18,785 nt of DNA from Bacteroidales bacterium UBA1628 (GCA_002321335.1 DCMG01000109.1:1-18785), one strand, 5' to 3'. Positions 1 to 7,826 are shown, counted from the first letter of the stretch. Notes: a model not told the origin generated them from the sequence alone. Numbers and translations: made by a program.

Positions 1-850
1 AGACAAGGCGGATGTTCACGTTGCGTGGTTTTGTGTCCCCGACTCGGGTGATAGTCCTGTTCTGGAGAACCCTCAGAAGCTTTGCCTGAAGATGCAGTGG
101 AATATTCCCGATCTCGTCCAGGAACAGGGTCCCGCCCTCGGCCAGTTCGATCTTTCCGGCCTTGTCAGAGTAGGCGTCCGTGAACGCCCCCTTGACGTGG
201 CCGAAGAGCTCGCTCTCGAAAAGGGTCTCCGGAATCGCTCCGGCATCGACACTGACCATTGGGCCGTTCCGTCTCTCGGAGTGATTGTGTATCTCTCTGG
301 CCAGAAGGTCCTTGCCGGTTCCGTTCTCGCCCGTGATCAGCACCGTCGCATCCGTAGGACCTATCTTCTCGATCGTCTTTTTGATCTCCGACATAGCCTG
401 GGATGTGCCCCAGTACATCCCGGTCGGCCCGGTGGCATATTCATTGGACTGCTGATTGTCTTTCCGGTTTTCCGCCACCGCCCTTTCCAGCGTGGCGAGC
501 AGTTTATCGTTCTCCCACGGCTTCACGATGAAGTCGAACGCCCCTCTTTTCATCCCCTCGACCGCCAGCGAGATGTCAGCGTAGGCCGTGAACAGCACCA
601 CCTTCTGGTTCGGGTTGTTGTTGCGTAACTCGCTGAGCCAGAACAGTCCTTCGTTTCCTGTGTTGATGTCTGTGTTGAAATTCATGTCCAACAGGATCAC
701 GTCTGGCTGGAAGGTATTGACTGTGCTGATAAGCTGCGCAGGTGACGGCAGGATCTCCACCGCCTCGAACCTCATTGGCAACAGAATCTTCAACGCGGAC
801 CGGATCCCCGCATTGTCATCCACAACAAGCACTTTTCCGACTTTCTTCAT
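1..850 (-). CDS. Sigma-54-dependent response regulator (NtrC family), 3' end cut by window edge
   Basis: This gene begins with ATG at 850-848 and runs off the left edge, so 283 residues are visible. Residues 1-120 form a CheY-like receiver: acidic pair D11-D12, phosphoacceptor D55 in the DVILLDM strand, T88, and K110 before P111. Residues about 145-283 begin an AAA+ sigma-54 interaction domain, with Walker A GENGTGKD (174-181), the sigma-54 contact loop GAFTDA (221-226, usually GAFTGA) and Walker B TLFLDEIG (241-248). The rest of the ATPase and the expected C-terminal Fis-type helix-turn-helix lie outside the window. Such proteins are phosphorylated by a partner histidine kinase and then remodel sigma-54 RNA polymerase at promoters. 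The kinase and targets are not visible here. It lies 114 bp downstream of the PD40 gene on the same strand, so co-transcription is possible; I see no TAnnTTTG box of its own in the gap. The family is certain, the specific regulon unknown. Confidence 0.93.
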   Translation of the reverse strand, partial: MKKVGKVLVVDDNAGIRSALKILLPMRFEAVEILPSPAQLISTVNTFQPDVILLDMNFNTDINTGNEGLFWLSELRNNNPNQKVVLFTAYADISLAVEGMKRGAFDFIVKPWENDKLLATLERAVAENRKDNQQSNEYATGPTGMYWGTSQAMSEIKKTIEKIGPTDATVLITGENGTGKDLLAREIHNHSERRNGPMVSVDAGAIPETLFESELFGHVKGAFTDAYSDKAGKIELAEGGTLFLDEIGNIPLHLQAKLLRVLQNRTITRVGDTKPRNVNIRLV

Positions 851-926
851 CTTGATATTTCTTTCTGGCCAATAGTAGCAATCGTCATTATCGGCCGTGT
901 CATTCTTTCTGATCCTCACGAAGATA

Positions 927-953
927 GCGTTTTTCCTTGAATTCCGGAAACGC
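927..953. other. Inverted repeat between the PD40 gene and the response regulator gene
   Basis: The arms 927-936 and 946-953 (GCGTTTTTCC and GGAAACGC) can pair with a two-base bulge around a TTGAATTCC loop. It is the only structure seen in the 114-bp gap at 851-964. No T-run follows on the minus strand, so it does not look like a full intrinsic terminator. It could attenuate read-through into the regulator gene or act as an mRNA processing site. Both roles are inference. Confidence 0.35.
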
Positions 954-964
954 AAGTGACCGGA

Positions 965-2818
965 CTATTCCGAGGCGGATTCGGTGATGGAGATGTTCTC
1001 GGCGCCGGCGGTCTTCAGGGCGGCCACAAGGGCATCGACCTGAGACTTGTCGTCGAACGGGCCTACCGTGAACACCACGGCTCCGGCCTCCACGCTCTTT
1101 ATCAGGTCCTTGTCTGAGTGCTCGTGGATGGCGGAGATAACCTGCTCGGACAGAGACTGGCCGTCCTCAGGGTAGATTTTGACCATCATCATGGATCTGT
1201 GTTTCGACTCAAGATCCCGAGCCTTGGACACGCCGATGATTTTCCCGTTCAGGAACGCGTCTATCTGTGCGTCACGGAATCCTCTGTTCTTCACCTTGTT
1301 GAGGTTCGAGAGGGCATCCTTGTAGGTCTTGAACAATCCGACAGAGTAGGCATGTCTGCCGGATGTGGTCATTCTCTCGAAGGCTGGGCTGAGGCCGTTC
1401 AGGTCAGCGACGGAAGCCTTTCTGGTGAGTGTGAATATCCTTATTTGGTAAACAAGTCCGTCCGGCAGTGTGTTGCTTTCGGCGAAACGCCCTTCCGGCA
1501 GGATCATGAACGAGTAATCGAAAGTCGGCTTCGGCTTGCGAATGTCCAGACGCAAGGCCGGACCGTAGCTGTTCTTGGAGAAGGCATAGCCTGAAGCAGC
1601 TCCGACAATCTCCTTGTCGGCCTCCGCCTGAAGTTTCCTCGTGTCGATCACGATGCCGTTGGCCAGAAAATCCATCTCGATGCCTTGCAGTTCCTTCACA
1701 GCGGCGTTGAGGGCGCTGTTCAGCGTCGGGAGCATCTGTTCCTTGTCGGAAATCTCGGCTGTCAGCCTTGCCTTGCCATCATCTGACGCGGTCGCAAGAC
1801 CCGAACGCAGCCTGTCCAGATTCCGGTTGAACCTTGATACGGAATCCCGCAGAGCCCTGACCTCTCGCATCTTGTCCATATAACGTTTAGTCCCTTCTCC
1901 CTGCTGCCCGTCATCAGGCACGGCGGCGTTGTTGTCAATTCTGGAAGGGTCTCCTGCGGGATTGAGAGCCGCCAAAGTTCTCAGCTCGCTCACATCGGTG
2001 ACCGCCTTGCGGACAGGCATGCTGTCATATTCAAGAACATAGATCGTGACACTGTCGCGGCTGCATTCTCGGTTGGAGGCGAAGATGGAATATTTTCCGT
2101 CATCCGTGTTGACGAAGAGGAAGTCGTCGTATGGCGAGGAGTACGGAAATCCCATATTCACTGGCATTTCCCAATCATTCGTCTCGCTGTTCCAGTTAGA
2201 GACGTAGAGGTCGTAGCCTCCCATGCCGTAAAGCCCTTTGGAAGCGAAGTAAAGTGATTGTCCGTCAGGCGAAAGCATCGGGTATATCTCGTCCGAAGAG
2301 CTTGTCATCTGTTCATTGATGAGGGCTGGTGCGGACCAAAGCGAGTCTGCCAGATGTGTCGCATAGATATTCCTGATTCCTTCCTCGTCCTTTGCCGAGT
2401 AGTAGATGTCCCTTGTGCCGTCAGGAATATAGATGGCGCGCGACAGGTCATCCCCGCCCAGCGAGTCGAGTTGGTTGGGAGTCTTTCTCCAACTGAAATC
2501 CTTAAGCGGGTAGAACAGGAAGAAATCCTTGAGCGGGAAAGTCTGTTTGGCCACCACTGTAGGTTGGCTGCAGAAGCCCATCATGTTAAGCCCGTTGCGG
2601 GACAGAAGCAGCCTCTCCTCCGCTTTTGCCGATGATGTGGAGTCCAAAGCAGCCACGGCGTATTCGCCGTATTTGACCGCTTCCGCGAAATTGTAGGCCA
2701 TCCTGCACGAGTCCGCCTTGATCATGAGCTGGGTCGGAGAGACCTGGGCGGAGGTCTCGACGCTGAGCGCTGAAAGCGTGAGCAGAGTGAATATGCCGAT
2801 GAATATTTTGTTTCTCAT
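965..2818 (-). CDS. Exported PD40 beta-propeller protein with SPOR-like C-terminal segments
   Basis: I take the ATG at 2818-2816, giving 617 residues. The frame stays open up to a TTG at 2848, but that TTG lies inside the probable -7 promoter element. The chosen start leaves a standard signal peptide of about 24 residues (MRNKIFIGIF..., ending ETSAQ). Residues about 30-80 look helical and TPR-like. Residues about 124-262 carry PD40-type beta-propeller blades, the clearest being DEIYPMLSPDGQSLYFAS. Residues about 311-385 are a probable coiled coil. Residues about 455-532 (YQIRIFTL... YSVGLFKTYKDAL) and 578-613 resemble SPOR peptidoglycan-binding folds. PD40 blades occur in many Bacteroidota periplasmic or outer-membrane proteins, often next to OmpA-type domains, but no OmpA domain is present here. 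An envelope structural or wall-associated role is inference; no enzymatic motif is seen. It is transcribed divergently from secDF. Confidence 0.82.
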   Translation of the reverse strand: MRNKIFIGIFTLLTLSALSVETSAQVSPTQLMIKADSCRMAYNFAEAVKYGEYAVAALDSTSSAKAEERLLLSRNGLNMMGFCSQPTVVAKQTFPLKDFFLFYPLKDFSWRKTPNQLDSLGGDDLSRAIYIPDGTRDIYYSAKDEEGIRNIYATHLADSLWSAPALINEQMTSSSDEIYPMLSPDGQSLYFASKGLYGMGGYDLYVSNWNSETNDWEMPVNMGFPYSSPYDDFLFVNTDDGKYSIFASNRECSRDSVTIYVLEYDSMPVRKAVTDVSELRTLAALNPAGDPSRIDNNAAVPDDGQQGEGTKRYMDKMREVRALRDSVSRFNRNLDRLRSGLATASDDGKARLTAEISDKEQMLPTLNSALNAAVKELQGIEMDFLANGIVIDTRKLQAEADKEIVGAASGYAFSKNSYGPALRLDIRKPKPTFDYSFMILPEGRFAESNTLPDGLVYQIRIFTLTRKASVADLNGLSPAFERMTTSGRHAYSVGLFKTYKDALSNLNKVKNRGFRDAQIDAFLNGKIIGVSKARDLESKHRSMMMVKIYPEDGQSLSEQVISAIHEHSDKDLIKSVEAGAVVFTVGPFDDKSQVDALVAALKTAGAENISITESASE

Positions 2819-2845
2819 TCTGAAAAATCTCGGTGAATGCGTCTG

Positions 2846-2853
2846 CAAAAATA
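2846..2853 (-). promoter_or_regulatory. -7 promoter element for the PD40 gene
   Basis: The minus strand reads TATTTTTG, an exact fit to the Bacteroidota -7 consensus TAnnTTTG, 27 bp before the chosen ATG. No convincing TTTG -33 box was found. The position rules against the upstream TTG start, because transcription should begin only after it. Confidence 0.6.
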
Positions 2854-2894
2854 AGAAATACTTGGCAGATAATTTCTTTCTAAGAAAAAAATGC

Positions 2895-2902
2895 TAAATT
2901 TG
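2895..2902 (+). promoter_or_regulatory. -7 promoter element for secDF
   Basis: TAAATTTG matches the Bacteroidota consensus TAnnTTTG exactly. A near -33 box (TTTC, 2873-2876) lies 18 bp upstream. The predicted leader before the secDF ATG is about 45 nucleotides and AT-rich, without a Shine-Dalgarno sequence. It sits back to back with the PD40 gene's promoter, so the two genes share a short control region. Confidence 0.65.
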
Positions 2903-2953
2903 TACCCCTATTTTTATGCGAAAAAATTAAAACAATAAAATAAAGGTAAAATT

Positions 2954-5900
2954 ATGCAAAGTAAAGGTTGGATAAGGCTTGTCGCCATTCTGCTTGCGAT
3001 CGCTTCCATTTGGCAGCTTTCCTTCACTGCGGTGACATCCATCCAGGAAAAGAAAGCGGAGAAGTTCGCCGAGAAGGCCGCCGTCGCGGCTCAGAATTCG
3101 GCGTCTTTCGCCCAGATTCCTGAAAATGACCAGGCTTATTATCTGGATTCGATCAGGAAAGAACAGAACAGGGTATTCATTGATTCCATCTCTTCGAAGA
3201 AGGTATTCCTCTGGAACACCTACAAGGAGTGCAAGGCCAAGGAAATCAACCTCGGTCTGGATCTCAAGGGCGGTATGAACGTCATGCTGCAGGTGCAGCT
3301 TCAGGATCTTGTGAAGGCCATTGCCGGCAACAGCGCGAATCCTGAGTTCCAGAAGGCTCTTGCCCTCGCAAAGGAGCGCAGCGTGAATTCTCGTGAGGAT
3401 TACATCACCCTTTTCGCCAACGCATGGAAGGAAGTGGCCAACGGCCAGACCCTCGCCCAGATTTTCGGAACCTACGAGATGAAGGACAAGATCACCCCGG
3501 CATCCACCGACGCCGAGGTCATCAGTGTCATCCGTGAGGAGGCCGAGAGCGCCGTCGCCAACTCATTCAATGTGCTCAGAAGCCGTATCGACCGTTTCGG
3601 TGTGACCCAGCCTTCTATCCAGAAGCTTGGAAACAGCGGACGTATCCTCGTCGAGCTTCCTGGAGTCAAGGAGCCTGAGCGTGTCAGGAAACTCCTTCAG
3701 GGAACCGCTTCCCTCGAATTCTGGGAAACCTACACCAACCAGGAGATTTCCGGTTACCTCGCCGAAGCCAACGCCAAACTGGCCGAGATTCTTGCTGATG
3801 AGGCCGACAGCACAGAGGTTGCCGAGCCTGAGGCTGCCGCGGCGGCCGGCGCTGATTCCCTTCTCAATTCCGAGATAGCGCAGAGCCAGAACAATTCCGC
3901 CGAGATGGACGCCGTCAGGAAATCAAATCCGCTCTTCGCGGTGCTCAGCCCTTCAGGCTCCAACAACGCCTGCATCGGTTTCGCCGCCGCTATTGACACC
4001 GCCAAGGTCAACAGGTATCTCTCAATGCCTCAGATCGCCGAGATCTTCCCTGCCGAGTTCAAGCCGATGTGGTCTGTTAAGCCTTCAGAGTACGCTCAGG
4101 GTGACAACGTCTTCGAACTCGTCGCCATCAAAGCCACCTCTAGGGACGGCAAGGCCAAGCTTGACGGAGGTGTCATCACCGACGCGCGTGTCGTTTACGA
4201 CCACGGCTCTAACGGTGAACCTTCTGTGTCCATGAGCATGAACGCCGAGGGCGCCAACATCTGGGCCCGCATGACCAGCGACAACGTCGGCAAGCAGATT
4301 GCCATCGTTCTCGATGACATGGTATATTCATACCCTAACGTGCAGAACGCCATCACGGGCGGAAGCTCCTCAATCACCGGCCACTTCACACCGGACGAGG
4401 CAACCGACCTTGTGAACGTCCTCAAGTCAGGTAAGCTTCCTGCGCCTGCCACCATCATCCAGGAGCAGGTTGTCGGTCCTTCCCTCGGAGCCAAGTCAAT
4501 CAACGCCGGTATGATCTCATTCGTCATCGCGTTCCTCTTGGTTCTCGTTTACATGATCTTCTTCTATCAGGGCGCCGGTGTCGCCGCTGACATCGCCCTC
4601 CTTTGCAACGTGCTTCTCCTCTTCGGAGTCCTCGTCTCATTCGGAGCCGTCCTGACACTGCCTGGTATCGCCGGTCTCGTCTTGACAATGGGTATGGCAG
4701 TTGACGCCAACGTGATCATCTACGAGCGTATCAAGGAAGAGCTTGCCGCCGGCAAGGGTCTGGGCAAGGCTGTCGCTGACGGTTACAGCAACGCCTACTC
4801 CGCCATCATCGACGGTCAGGTGACCACCCTCCTTACAGGTATCGTTCTCTTCGTGTTCGGTTCCGGTCCAGTGCAGGGCTTCGCCACAACGTTGATCATC
4901 GGTATCATCACCTCTGTCCTTACCTCTATCTTCATCACAAGGCTTATCTTTGATGACCGCATCGAGAAGGGCAAGAGCATTTCGTTCGAGAACAATCTCA
5001 CCAAGAATTTCCTCAAGAACACTCATTTTGACTTCATTGCAGCCCGTAAGTGGTCTTACATCGTTTCTGGTGCATTGATTGTCATCGCGATTGTTTCTAT
5101 CTTCACCAAGGGCTTCACCTATGGTGTTGACTTCACTGGTGGACGTACCTATGTAGTTCGTTTCGACCAGCCTGTCACGGCAGAGCAGGTTCGTAGCGCG
5201 GCTGAGGTTGAGTTTGACGGAGCGGTGGAGGTCAAGCAGTTCGGTGGCGAGAGCCAGATGAAGATCACGACCCAGTACAAGAACGATCAGGAGTCAACCG
5301 ATGTTGACGCTGAGGTTGAGGCCAAACTTTACAATGCTTTGAAGCCTTTCTTCGCCGAGACAGACATCACTCTTGATGAGTTCAAGTCAACGGTTGACAA
5401 TCCTAACGGTATCATCTCTTCCGACAAGGTCGGCCCTACCATCGCCAACGACATGAAGAGAGACGCCATCATCGCGGTCATTCTCTCCTTGCTCGTAATC
5501 TTCGCCTACATCGCCTTCCGTTTCAAGGGTTGGACATGGGGTCTCGGTGGTGTGGTTTCTCTTGCCCACACGGCCATCATCGTGATTGGCTTCTTCTCCC
5601 TGTTCTCAGGAATCCTGCCGTTCAATCTTGACGTTGACCAGACGTTCATCGCGGCCATCCTTACCATTATTGGTTACGCCATCAACGACAACGTGGTTAT
5701 CTTCGACAGAATCCGTGAGTACAGGACCCTGCATCCTAACGTGGATGTGAGGACCAATACCAACCAGGCCATCAACGCCACGTTGACCCGTACAGTCAAC
5801 ACCTCTGTATCAACGCTTGTCACCATGCTCGCGATCGCGATTTTCGGAGGTGAATCCATCAGAGGTCTTGCTGTTGCCCTTATCCTTGGTATCTGCATCG

Positions 5901-6010
5901 GTACCTACGCTTCCATCTTCATCGGTACACCTGTGATGTACGATGCCACGATCTGGAACCAGAAGCGCCTTGCCGCCAAGAATGGCAATGCCAAACCTTC
6001 AAAGAAATAA
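2954..6010 (+). CDS. secDF: SecDF protein-export membrane protein (SecD-SecF fusion)
   Basis: At 1018 residues this joins SecD and SecF in one chain, as is usual in Bacteroidota. SecDF is an accessory of the SecYEG translocon that uses the proton gradient to help pull exported proteins across the inner membrane. The SecD half has TM1 at about 7-27, the first periplasmic motif LGLDLKGGMNVMLQV near 100-114, then P1 domain sequence and a C-terminal TM block from about 516 ending with AVDANVIIYERI near 582. The SecF half starts near 685, shows YGVDFTGG near 722 and ends with its own TM block containing INDNVVIFDRI near 910. An acidic, alanine-rich low-complexity stretch lies in the periplasmic region near residues 275-320. 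The ATG at 2954 gives the expected short cytoplasmic start before TM1. It is monocistronic, with its own promoter and a strong terminator. Confidence 0.97.
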   Translation: MQSKGWIRLVAILLAIASIWQLSFTAVTSIQEKKAEKFAEKAAVAAQNSASFAQIPENDQAYYLDSIRKEQNRVFIDSISSKKVFLWNTYKECKAKEINLGLDLKGGMNVMLQVQLQDLVKAIAGNSANPEFQKALALAKERSVNSREDYITLFANAWKEVANGQTLAQIFGTYEMKDKITPASTDAEVISVIREEAESAVANSFNVLRSRIDRFGVTQPSIQKLGNSGRILVELPGVKEPERVRKLLQGTASLEFWETYTNQEISGYLAEANAKLAEILADEADSTEVAEPEAAAAAGADSLLNSEIAQSQNNSAEMDAVRKSNPLFAVLSPSGSNNACIGFAAAIDTAKVNRYLSMPQIAEIFPAEFKPMWSVKPSEYAQGDNVFELVAIKATSRDGKAKLDGGVITDARVVYDHGSNGEPSVSMSMNAEGANIWARMTSDNVGKQIAIVLDDMVYSYPNVQNAITGGSSSITGHFTPDEATDLVNVLKSGKLPAPATIIQEQVVGPSLGAKSINAGMISFVIAFLLVLVYMIFFYQGAGVAADIALLCNVLLLFGVLVSFGAVLTLPGIAGLVLTMGMAVDANVIIYERIKEELAAGKGLGKAVADGYSNAYSAIIDGQVTTLLTGIVLFVFGSGPVQGFATTLIIGIITSVLTSIFITRLIFDDRIEKGKSISFENNLTKNFLKNTHFDFIAARKWSYIVSGALIVIAIVSIFTKGFTYGVDFTGGRTYVVRFDQPVTAEQVRSAAEVEFDGAVEVKQFGGESQMKITTQYKNDQESTDVDAEVEAKLYNALKPFFAETDITLDEFKSTVDNPNGIISSDKVGPTIANDMKRDAIIAVILSLLVIFAYIAFRFKGWTWGLGGVVSLAHTAIIVIGFFSLFSGILPFNLDVDQTFIAAILTIIGYAINDNVVIFDRIREYRTLHPNVDVRTNTNQAINATLTRTVNTSVSTLVTMLAIAIFGGESIRGLAVALILGICIGTYASIFIGTPVMYDATIWNQKRLAAKNGNAKPSKK

Positions 6011-6030
6011 TCTTTGATTAATGAATATGC

Positions 6031-6064
6031 AAAAGCGCCGACCCCTTGGGGCCGGCGCTTTTTT
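6031..6064 (+). terminator. Rho-independent terminator of secDF
   Basis: The arms AAAAGCGCCG and CGGCGCTTTT, extended by CCCC/GGGG across one A-C mismatch, form a GC-rich hairpin with a T-run at 6059-6064. It starts 20 bp after the secDF stop codon. Confidence 0.9.
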
Positions 6065-6079
6065 GTGCACAGCACAAAA
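6061..6079. repeat. Small palindrome sharing the terminator's T-run
   Basis: TTTTGTGC (6061-6068) and GCACAAAA (6072-6079) form an 8-bp stem with a 3-base loop. The left arm uses the T-run of the secDF terminator, so the two hairpins are alternatives at that border. Its role is unknown. Confidence 0.6.
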
Positions 6080-6094
6080 ATCCTTCAACCCCCA

Positions 6095-6142
6095 GTCACT
6101 ACGTGACAGCCCCGGTGGGGCATTGGGGACCGTATTCCCCAA
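6095..6142. repeat. Three consecutive short hairpins
   Basis: Three perfect small stems follow one another: GTCAC/GTGAC (6095-6107), GCCCC/GGGGC (6109-6121) and TTGGGG/CCCCAA (6123-6142). They belong to the 282-bp gene-free stretch 6011-6292 between secDF and aspA. No ORF of credible coding character was found there. The GC-rich stem-loop chain looks like a degenerate intergenic repeat element. Confidence 0.5.
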
Positions 6143-6183
6143 ACCCCTTGCGTCGCTTCGCTCCGAGTGTCAGCGTGTCAGTG

Positions 6184-6224
6184 CTTTTTTCGGTCACTGA
6201 GCTTGTCGAAGTGATCGAAAAAAG
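6184..6224. repeat. 14-bp hairpin carrying copy 1 of the 20-base repeat
   Basis: The arms 6184-6197 and 6211-6224 pair over 14 bp with one G-T wobble, leaving a 13-base loop. Bases 6192-6211 (GGTCACTGAGCTTGTCGAAG) are identical to 7859-7878 on the other side of aspA. The outer arms are T-rich and A-rich, so it could also weakly support transcription termination in either direction. Confidence 0.7.
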
Positions 6225-6239
6225 GTGAAAAAACAAATA

Positions 6240-6271
6240 AAGGCCGGCTGATTTATTTTTCAGCCGGCCTT
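6240..6271 (-). terminator. Rho-independent terminator of aspA
   Basis: AAGGCCGGCTGA and TCAGCCGGCCTT make a perfect 12-bp stem with an 8-base loop. On the minus strand it begins 21 bp past the aspA stop codon and is followed by a U-rich tract (TATTTGTTTTTT). Confidence 0.88.
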
Positions 6272-6292
6272 CTTGGGATATTTCTCAAATGA

Positions 6293-7687
6293 TTACCTGA
6301 TCATATTCTTTGGGTCAAGGGCCTTGTCGAGCTCATCCTTGGTGAGGAGGCCTTTCTCAAGGACTATGTCGTAGACTGATCGGTTGGTCTCAAGGGCTTC
6401 CTTTGCGACCTTGGTGCTGGCCTTGTAGCCGATGATAGGGTTGAGGGCGGTCACGATGCCGATGCTGTTCTTGACCATTTCGTAGCAGCGGTCCTTGTTG
6501 ACAGTGATGCCTTCGACGCACTTCTCACGCAGGGTGTTCATCGCGTTTGTCAACCATGTGATGCTCTCCATGATGGATTCTGCGATCACCGGCTCCATGA
6601 CGTTCAGCTGAAGCTGTCCGGCTTCGGCGGCGAATGAGACAGTCGTGTCGTTACCTATAACCTTGAAGCATACCTGATTGGTCACCTCTGGAATGACAGG
6701 GTTGACTTTGCCCGGCATAATGGATGAGCCTGGAGCCATAGGCGGAAGGTTGATTTCTTTGAGTCCGCAGCGTGGACCTGAAGTCAAGAGCCTGAGATCG
6801 TTGCAGATCTTGGAAAGCTTGACCGCCAGTCTTTTGAGGGCTCCTGAGTAGCTGACGTAAGCGCCTGTGTCAGGTGTGGCCTCGACTAGGTCCGGGGCGG
6901 CGATGAAATGCTCGCCTGTCAGTTCGGTCATCTTCTTGGCGCAGAGTTCTGCGAAGCCTGGCTTGGCGTTGAGACCGGTGCCGATGGCTGTTCCGCCCAT
7001 ATTGATCTCATAGAGAAGGTTCGCGTTCCTCTCAAGATTCAGAACCTCTTCCTCAAGATTGGTGGCGTAGGCGTGGAATTCCTGGCCCGATGTCATAGGA
7101 ACCGCATCCTGAAGTTGTGTACGTCCCATCTTGATGACGTGCTTGAATTCCTCGCCCTTGTCCTTGAAGGCATTGATAAGATCCTTGAGACTCTTCTCCA
7201 GTTTCCTGTTCATCCTGATAAAGGCGTAACGGAAGGCTGATGGATAGGCATCGTTGGTGGACTGCGCGCAGTTCACATGATCGTTAGGAGAGCAGAACTG
7301 GTACTCGCCCTTGTTGTGTCCCATGATCTCGAGGGCTCTGTTGGCGATGACCTCGTTCGCGTTCATATTCACTGATGTGCCGGCTCCTCCCTGCATCATG
7401 TCCACCGGGAACTGGTCGTGAAGCTTCCCGTCGATGATTTCGCGGCAGGCAGCGACGATGGCGTCTGCGATGTGTGGCTCGAGCGCTCCGAGTTCCTTGT
7501 TTGTTTCCGCTGCGGCAAGCTTGATGCAAGCCATCGCGATCACGTACTCTGGATAGTCACGCATCCTTGTGTTGGAAATCTTATAGTTGTTGAGAGCCCT
7601 TTGTGTCTGAACACCGTAGTAGGCCTCAGCCGGAACCTGAAGTTCCCCAAGAAGATCGGATTCAATCCTGAATTTCTCTTCGCTCAT
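6293..7687 (-). CDS. aspA: Aspartate ammonia-lyase (aspartase)
   Basis: This 464-residue cytoplasmic enzyme reversibly converts L-aspartate to fumarate and ammonia, and is expected to act as a homotetramer. It belongs to the class II fumarase/aspartase superfamily. Conserved blocks are GGAGTSVNMNANE (100-112), CAQSTNDAYP near 140-149, GRTQLQDAVP (188-197) and the signature loop GSSIMPGKVNP (320-330) holding the catalytic-base serine. The aspartase-type GRTQLQD (fumarases have GRTHLQD) and close similarity along the chain to E. coli AspA as I recall it favour AspA over FumC. The loop's PGK rather than PAK is the more fumarase-like spelling. The ATG at 7687-7685 gives the expected N-terminus (RIESDLLGELQVPAEAYYG). 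In anaerobes aspartase can supply fumarate for fumarate respiration or draw on amino acids. It is monocistronic, with its own promoter and terminator. Confidence 0.94.
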   Translation of the reverse strand: MSEEKFRIESDLLGELQVPAEAYYGVQTQRALNNYKISNTRMRDYPEYVIAMACIKLAAAETNKELGALEPHIADAIVAACREIIDGKLHDQFPVDMMQGGAGTSVNMNANEVIANRALEIMGHNKGEYQFCSPNDHVNCAQSTNDAYPSAFRYAFIRMNRKLEKSLKDLINAFKDKGEEFKHVIKMGRTQLQDAVPMTSGQEFHAYATNLEEEVLNLERNANLLYEINMGGTAIGTGLNAKPGFAELCAKKMTELTGEHFIAAPDLVEATPDTGAYVSYSGALKRLAVKLSKICNDLRLLTSGPRCGLKEINLPPMAPGSSIMPGKVNPVIPEVTNQVCFKVIGNDTTVSFAAEAGQLQLNVMEPVIAESIMESITWLTNAMNTLREKCVEGITVNKDRCYEMVKNSIGIVTALNPIIGYKASTKVAKEALETNRSVYDIVLEKGLLTKDELDKALDPKNMIR

Positions 7688-7734
7688 AATGATTTTATAT
7701 TATCGGTTTATAAATTGTTTTACAATATGTCTGA

Positions 7735-7766
7735 CAAAGGTAAGTCCAAAAAAATATATAAGCAAA
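7735..7766 (-). promoter_or_regulatory. Promoter of aspA (-33 and -7 boxes)
   Basis: On the minus strand TTTG (7766-7763) and TACCTTTG (7742-7735) are separated by 20 bp, a good fit to the Bacteroidota TTTG/TAnnTTTG promoter. Transcription should start near 7730, giving a leader of about 40 nucleotides. Confidence 0.72.
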
Positions 7767-7826
7767 AATGCTGCAAGAAATTTCAAATTATAATTTATTC
7801 TGCTTTGGATTCCGGCCACGTCGGCG

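Noticed and set aside
876..896. Sigma-54 promoter-like TGGCC...GCA
   Set aside because: The spacing between GG and GC is 9 rather than 10 bases. It also points along the plus strand, where no gene starts.
4637..5026. 129-codon minus-strand frame inside secDF
   Set aside because: It is antisense to SecD and SecF transmembrane blocks, and its very acidic, histidine-rich translation is typical of a reverse reading of membrane-protein codons.
6046..6228. 60-codon frame between secDF and aspA
   Set aside because: It starts within the secDF terminator and runs through consecutive hairpins. It has no promoter of its own and its composition is unlike the neighbouring genes.
6293..7687. Fumarase (fumC) as an alternative for aspA
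   Set aside because: GRTQLQD rather than GRTHLQD, and close agreement with aspartase along the chain, favour aspartase. Only the PGK in the signature loop leans towards fumarase.
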